Shown here: in pieces, positions 60,357-64,000 of the stretch
Numbering within the stretch: position 1 is the first letter of the stretch
Layout of the letters: each line of letters opens with the position of its first letter
Origin: Physcomitrium patens
Lineage: Eukaryota; Streptophyta; Bryopsida; Funariales; Funariaceae
Reading direction: 5' to 3'
NCBI RefSeq assembly: GCF_000002425.4
Contig: NC_037253.1
Location: forward strand, 4,990,200 to 5,054,199
DNA length: 64,000 nucleotides
Program-made: the position numbers and the translations under genes
Notes under the pieces: generated by a model
The model's database searches: none
The model's input: only the letters and a program-made list of their open reading frames with translations
What the model was told of the DNA's origin: nothing

Positions 60357-60398
60357 AACCCACATGGAATGGAGGTGGGTGTGAAGGCGGGTATATAG
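60357..60398 (+). promoter_or_regulatory. Plant U6 promoter: USE-like element and TATA box
   Basis: AACCCACATGG at 60357-60367 matches the plant upstream sequence element (RTCCCACATCG) at 9 of 11 positions. TATATAG is at 60392-60398. The gap between them is 24 bases, the spacing that specifies RNA polymerase III in plants. The TATA box lies about 30 bases before the U6 start. Confidence 0.85.
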
Positions 60399-60422
60399 GA
60401 AGGTGGAGGACTTACAACCCAT

Positions 60423-60442
60423 GTCTCTTCGGAGACATCTGA

Positions 60443-60474
<32 letters not shown>

Positions 60475-60524
60475 GGCCCCTGCGCAAGGATGACACGCAC
60501 AAATCGAGAAATGGTCCAAATTTT
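60423..60524 (+). ncRNA. U6: U6 spliceosomal snRNA
   Basis: About 102 bases match the highly conserved plant U6: a 5' stem-loop (GTCTCTTCGGAGAC), the AAAATTGGAACGATACAGAG segment, the ACAGAGA-containing 5' splice-site-pairing region, AGCATGGCCCCTGCGCAAGG and a 3' end of AAATGGTCCAAA followed by T. The usual 5' stem GTCCCTTCGGGGAC has a compensating C-to-T / G-to-A change here, so the stem is kept. U6 forms the catalytic core of the spliceosome with U2. The intact sequence and promoter suggest a functional gene copy. Confidence 0.96.
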
Positions 60525-60527
60525 TTT
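60521..60527 (+). terminator. Pol III T-run terminator
   Basis: Seven T follow directly after the conserved CCAAA end of U6, the standard RNA polymerase III stop. Confidence 0.9.
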
Positions 60528-61240
60528 CCTCTCTCGACTGCTTTTGACTGCTGTTTTTTTTTTTTTCTTTCTTTCTCTCTTTTTTTTTTCTTTTTCTCTC
60601 TCCTCCTCTCTGGACTGCTTCAGTTCAGGGTTGCATAACCAACTGAAAGAAATTTGGTTGGTGGACAATCTAAGTGACAGAGATCTCTTACAAGTAACTC
60701 CTCAGTAGACAATAGAAGGACTTTGCATGTTGTTAATATTTTTGAACTAGAACGTATACATGAATGAATTGGTCTTTAGCAAGATGCACTTTTCATGTTG
60801 ATAGAATGGAATTTTAAATACTCGTCAAATTTGAGAATGTAAAATTCCTTGCAAAGTGCACTAAGGAAGCTCTTGGATTTGCATGATCCCCCATGTTGAC
60901 TGGTTTATGAGACCAAAGTTTAGAACATGTGAAATATAATGATGCTATCAATCTATTAACTTTTAGTTCAAATAGTCTAATAATAGTATTTTTTAATTCA
61001 ATATATATTTTAAATTTGAATTCTACTAGTTCTACTAATAACTAAAAGTTTTTTTTCTACTTTTCTTTTGTGTGCAATTTAATCTTGCTTTTTGTTATTT
61101 TAGTCTCTACTTGAAAATAATAAAAATAATAGCTTAATTTGTATATTGTTTCAATTCTTAAAATAATATATTAAAAAATTCAATCAACAATTATCAATAG
61201 TTAATGATACTTTCAGAATTTTAATCTTAAGGACTTTTAG
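60528..61240. other. Pyrimidine tract then AT-rich intergenic
   Basis: A T/C-rich tract spans about 60555-60612. The following DNA becomes AT-rich with no recognised gene. Confidence 0.55.
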
Positions 61241-61244
61241 TATA

Positions 61245-61345
61245 TATTCCTTTATTGTCAATAGATATTATTATTTGAAACACATTGTCATGTCTTTTGG
61301 ACTTAAAAATGATTCAATTATCTTTGAACATCTAATAAATAATAT
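61245..61345 (+). pseudogene. Short Gypsy reverse transcriptase fragment
   Basis: cattgtcatgtcttttggac followed by ttgaacatctaataaataat aligns with the FEYNVMPFGL...FQHLINDVF block seen in the other Gypsy copies. Only about 100 bases are recognisable. Confidence 0.55.
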
Positions 61346-61546
61346 ATTTTGTAAACTTGTAGTTTTTTTTTTTAAAAAAAAATAAGGAATAGTCGTATTA
61401 TTTTATAAGTATATGGAAGATAATAAAAAAATATTCTTGTATCTTTTTATTTCAATATTTGTAATAGATTTTAAACTTTCATAAATTATAAAGAATTATT
61501 GTGATAAAATATGAAGAAGTATATTGCTAGAATAGAAGTAGAAATT

Positions 61547-61878
61547 TGTTAAGAAATGAGAACTAAAACTACTTGGAAAATGAGCTTGAAGCTTGACTTC
61601 TTATACTATTAGTCCAATGTCTAAGCACAAATACTTTCTAGTGTGAATACACAAATAAGTAGTCTAGTCAACAATGTCCAATTTACAAGTAGATACTTGT
61701 CTTATTTGGCCATGTGATGGTTTGGTAGGCTATGGTGGCTAAATGGTATTACTACCAACAAATGGTGGCTAACTAGTATTACCACCAATAAATGGCAGCT
61801 ACAACTTGTCAACAAACAAAGTAGTGTCAACCGCCCATTGTACATTATATCTAATAGGAATTACACATTCTATTAACA
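61547..61878 (-). repeat. Ty1/Copia LTR (candidate, 332 bases)
   Basis: On the minus strand it begins TGTTAATAGAATG just after a polypurine-like AAGCAGAAG and can end at TTCTTAACA, giving matching TGTTAA/TTAACA ends. It includes short tandem units (aatggtggcta, ggtattactaccaa) near 61722-61795. The outer end is inferred from the terminal inverted hexamer only. Confidence 0.6.
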
Positions 61879-62781
61879 CTTCTGCTTAATGACATATTAG
61901 ACTAACTCAATTTGATGATATCCATCATCTCCTTGAATTTACAATGTTTTTTACAAGTTAGACCTTAAGTCAAAATATCCGCAACTATGTCTTGAGTTTT
62001 GCAAAAAACCAAGTTGATGTCGTAACTTTTTATTTTTTCATAAATAAAGTAATGTTGAATTTTAATATGCTTAGTATAAGCATGGAATGTAAGATTCTGT
62101 GAAAGAAAAATATAACTTTAGTTATTTCTAAAAATATTTAAAAGACTATTTTATAAATATCCAATGTCTTTATAAAAAATCCTTGAAGCCAAATTGCTTC
62201 CTTTGTAGCATGAATAGTTGCCATATACTTTGTTTTGGTGGTAGATAATGTAGCCATTGGTAGCTTCTTGTTATTCCAACTAATTGCATCACTAACCAAC
62301 AAGAATGTATAACTAGTTGTTGAACATTATGTATCAATATCTCATGCATATTCTACATCATAGTAATCAGCCCCTTGTAAATTCGAAGAGCTTCTACCAT
62401 ATTGTAGCACATGATTTGATGTACCTTAAAAAAATTACAAAATGTATTTCACTGCTATCCAATGTTGTCAGCCAAGATTTTCCATGTATTGGCTAACAAC
62501 TCCCATCGGATAGAGAATATCAGCATGAGTGCTTATCATTGCATAAACTTAACTGCCAACTACATTTTTCCTTCTACATCTATAATAGGAGCTTGATTAA
62601 GGACAAATATTGCAGTGTTGATCACTTCTACTTACTATGCATTTGAAAGTTGCTTATGCTATAACATGCACCTTGCATTGTCAAACAATGTTTGATTCTT
62701 ACATTGTACAACTTTACTTTATTGAAGCATATAAGACATCAAAAATTGTCTATCAATGCCATGTTGCTCGCAAAACTATTT
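61787..62781 (-). repeat. Left arm of giant inverted repeat (Copia RT/RNase H to LTR)
   Basis: About 995 bases are the reverse complement of 63004-64000 with few differences. On the minus strand the arm reads an inner segment of uncertain origin (62781 to about 62600), the Copia RT end (MISTHADILYPMG, QHWIAVKYIL), the RNase H region (DYYDVEYA and a SDAISW-like block), the DILT-like end with a stop, a polypurine-like tract and the LTR start. Confidence 0.93.
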
Positions 62782-63003
62782 GAAGAACTTAGATGTGTAC
62801 TCTCCTCCATTGTCACGACATAGTTTTTGAATCTCTAAGCTTCATTGTTTCTCAACTAGGGCCTTGAAAATCCTCAAGTTATGTAGGACTTCAGATTTTT
62901 GTTTCATAAAATACAAGAAAATCATTCTTGAAAAATCATCAATAAAAGTAACAAAGTATTTTGCTCCTACATGAGATATTATCCTTACAAGAACATTTAC
63001 ATG
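62782..63003 (-). pseudogene. Ty1/Copia integrase core fragment in the palindrome spacer
   Basis: On the minus strand it carries SHVGAKYFVTFIDDFSR with the first catalytic Asp region, FKALVEKQ and CRDNGGEYTSKFF with the second catalytic Asp. It lacks the C-terminal core and the third acidic residue. Both ends abut the inverted arms exactly, so the fragment is 222 bases between two identical junction sequences. Confidence 0.9.
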
Positions 63004-64000
63004 AAATAGTTTTGCGAGCAACATGGCATTGATAGACAATTTTTGATGTCTTATATGCTTCAATAAAGTAAAGTTGTACAATGTAAGAATCAAACATTGT
63101 TTGACAATGCAAGGTGCATGTTATAGCATAAGCAACTTTCAAATGCATAGTAAGTAGAAGTGATCAACACTGCAATATTTGTCCTTAATCAAGCTCCTAT
63201 TATAGATGTAGAAGGAAAAATGTAGTTGGCAGTTAAGTTTATGCAATGATAAGCACTCATGCTGATATTCTCTATCCGATGGGAGTTGTTAGCCAATACA
63301 TGGAAAATCTTGGCTGACAACATTGGATAGCAGTGAAATACATTTTGTAATTTTTTTAAGGTACATCAAATCATGTGCTACAATATGGTAGAAGCTCTTC
63401 GAATTTACAAGGGGCTGATTACTATGATGTAGAATATGCATGAGATATTGATACATAATGTTCAACAACTAGTTATACATTCTTGTTGGTTAGTGATGCA
63501 ATTAGTTGGAATAACAAGAAGCTACCAATGGCTACATTATCTACCACCAAAACAAGTAGTATATGGCAACTATTCATGCTACAAAGGAAGCAATTTGGCT
63601 TCAAGGATTTTTTATAAAGACATTGGATATTTATAAAATAGTCTTTTAAATATTTTTAGAAATAACTAAAGTTATATTTTTCTTTCACAGAATCTTACAT
63701 TCCATGCTTATACTAAGCATATTAAAATTCAACATTACTTTATTTATGAAAAAATAAAAAGTTACGACATCAACTTGGTTTTTTGCAAAACTCAAGACAT
63801 AGTTGCGGATATTTTGACTTAAGGTCTAACTTGTAAGAAACATTGTAAATTCAAGGAGATGATGGATATCATCAAATTGAGTTAGTCTAATATGTCATTA
63901 AGCAGAAGTGTTAATAGAATGTGTAATTCCTATTAGATATAATGTACAATGGGCGGTTGACACTACTTTGTTTGTTGACAAGTTGTAGCTGCCATTTATT
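63004..64000 (+). repeat. Right arm of giant inverted repeat (runs to window end)
   Basis: This is the mirror image of 61787-62781. On the + strand it holds the RT end near 63240-63350 (ADILYPMGVVSQYMENLG), RNase H near 63410-63600, the DILT-like end near 63805 with an in-frame stop, a polypurine-like AAGCAGAAG and an LTR start at 63909 (TGTTAATAG). If the symmetry continues, the LTR would end beyond base 64000. Confidence 0.93.

Noticed and set aside
59755..60363. 202-codon minus-strand open frame and its overlapping companions
   Set aside because: They overlap the EF-hand ORF antisense and the GC-rich spacer. Pro/Ser/His-rich composition comes from G-runs; no motif.

Overview
The window is nuclear DNA of a land plant, most likely a moss or other bryophyte; the plant call is firm, the moss call is inference. 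It rests on plant gene families (an IPUT1-type glycosyltransferase, a plant GT14/DUF266 glycosyltransferase, the EF-hand module of the plant calcium-binding TPR family), a U6 snRNA gene with plant Pol III promoter spacing, and small gene islands of moderate GC separated by very AT-rich, decayed retrotransposon blocks.

Layout. 1-7392: a decayed Ty3/Gypsy element on the + strand, cut by the window edge and carrying a 1.3 kb insertion in gag. 7.4-11.2 kb: an unrecognised decayed minus-strand ORF, a degenerate tandem repeat and microsatellites. 11.76-13.48 kb: the IPUT1-like gene. 14694-22832: a second Gypsy element (called B) with a perfect CTTTA target duplication; a solo LTR with its own ATACT duplication sits inside its 5' LTR, and a GC-richer 1.2 kb insert sits in its protease region. 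22.8-28.7 kb: AT-rich intergenic DNA, then a microsatellite-rich stretch of moderate GC without a recognisable gene. 28.76-30.18 kb: a two-exon gene for a secreted protein ending in a Cys/Tyr-Trp domain. 32.2-48.8 kb: an old minus-strand Gypsy element (C), interrupted by unclassified DNA that is itself interrupted by a complete younger Gypsy element (A, 34276-42086, target duplication TCTAT). A carries an unusual internal inversion with a direct duplication. 51.58-55.65 kb: a ten-exon GT14 gene. 59.53-59.86 kb: a short EF-hand ORF. 60.42 kb: a U6 snRNA gene. 61.5-64.0 kb: a Ty1/Copia fragment forming a near-perfect giant palindrome that runs to the window end.

The host genes are all on the + strand and do not form an obvious pathway, although two encode Golgi-type glycosyltransferases: one for glycosphingolipids, one of the GT14 family. 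The retroelements show repeated nesting, and their codons carry many C-to-T/G-to-A changes, including stops and altered catalytic residues, as expected for long-methylated plant transposons. The most unusual structures are the Copia palindrome and the rearranged Gypsy element A. No new multi-gene system could be demonstrated.
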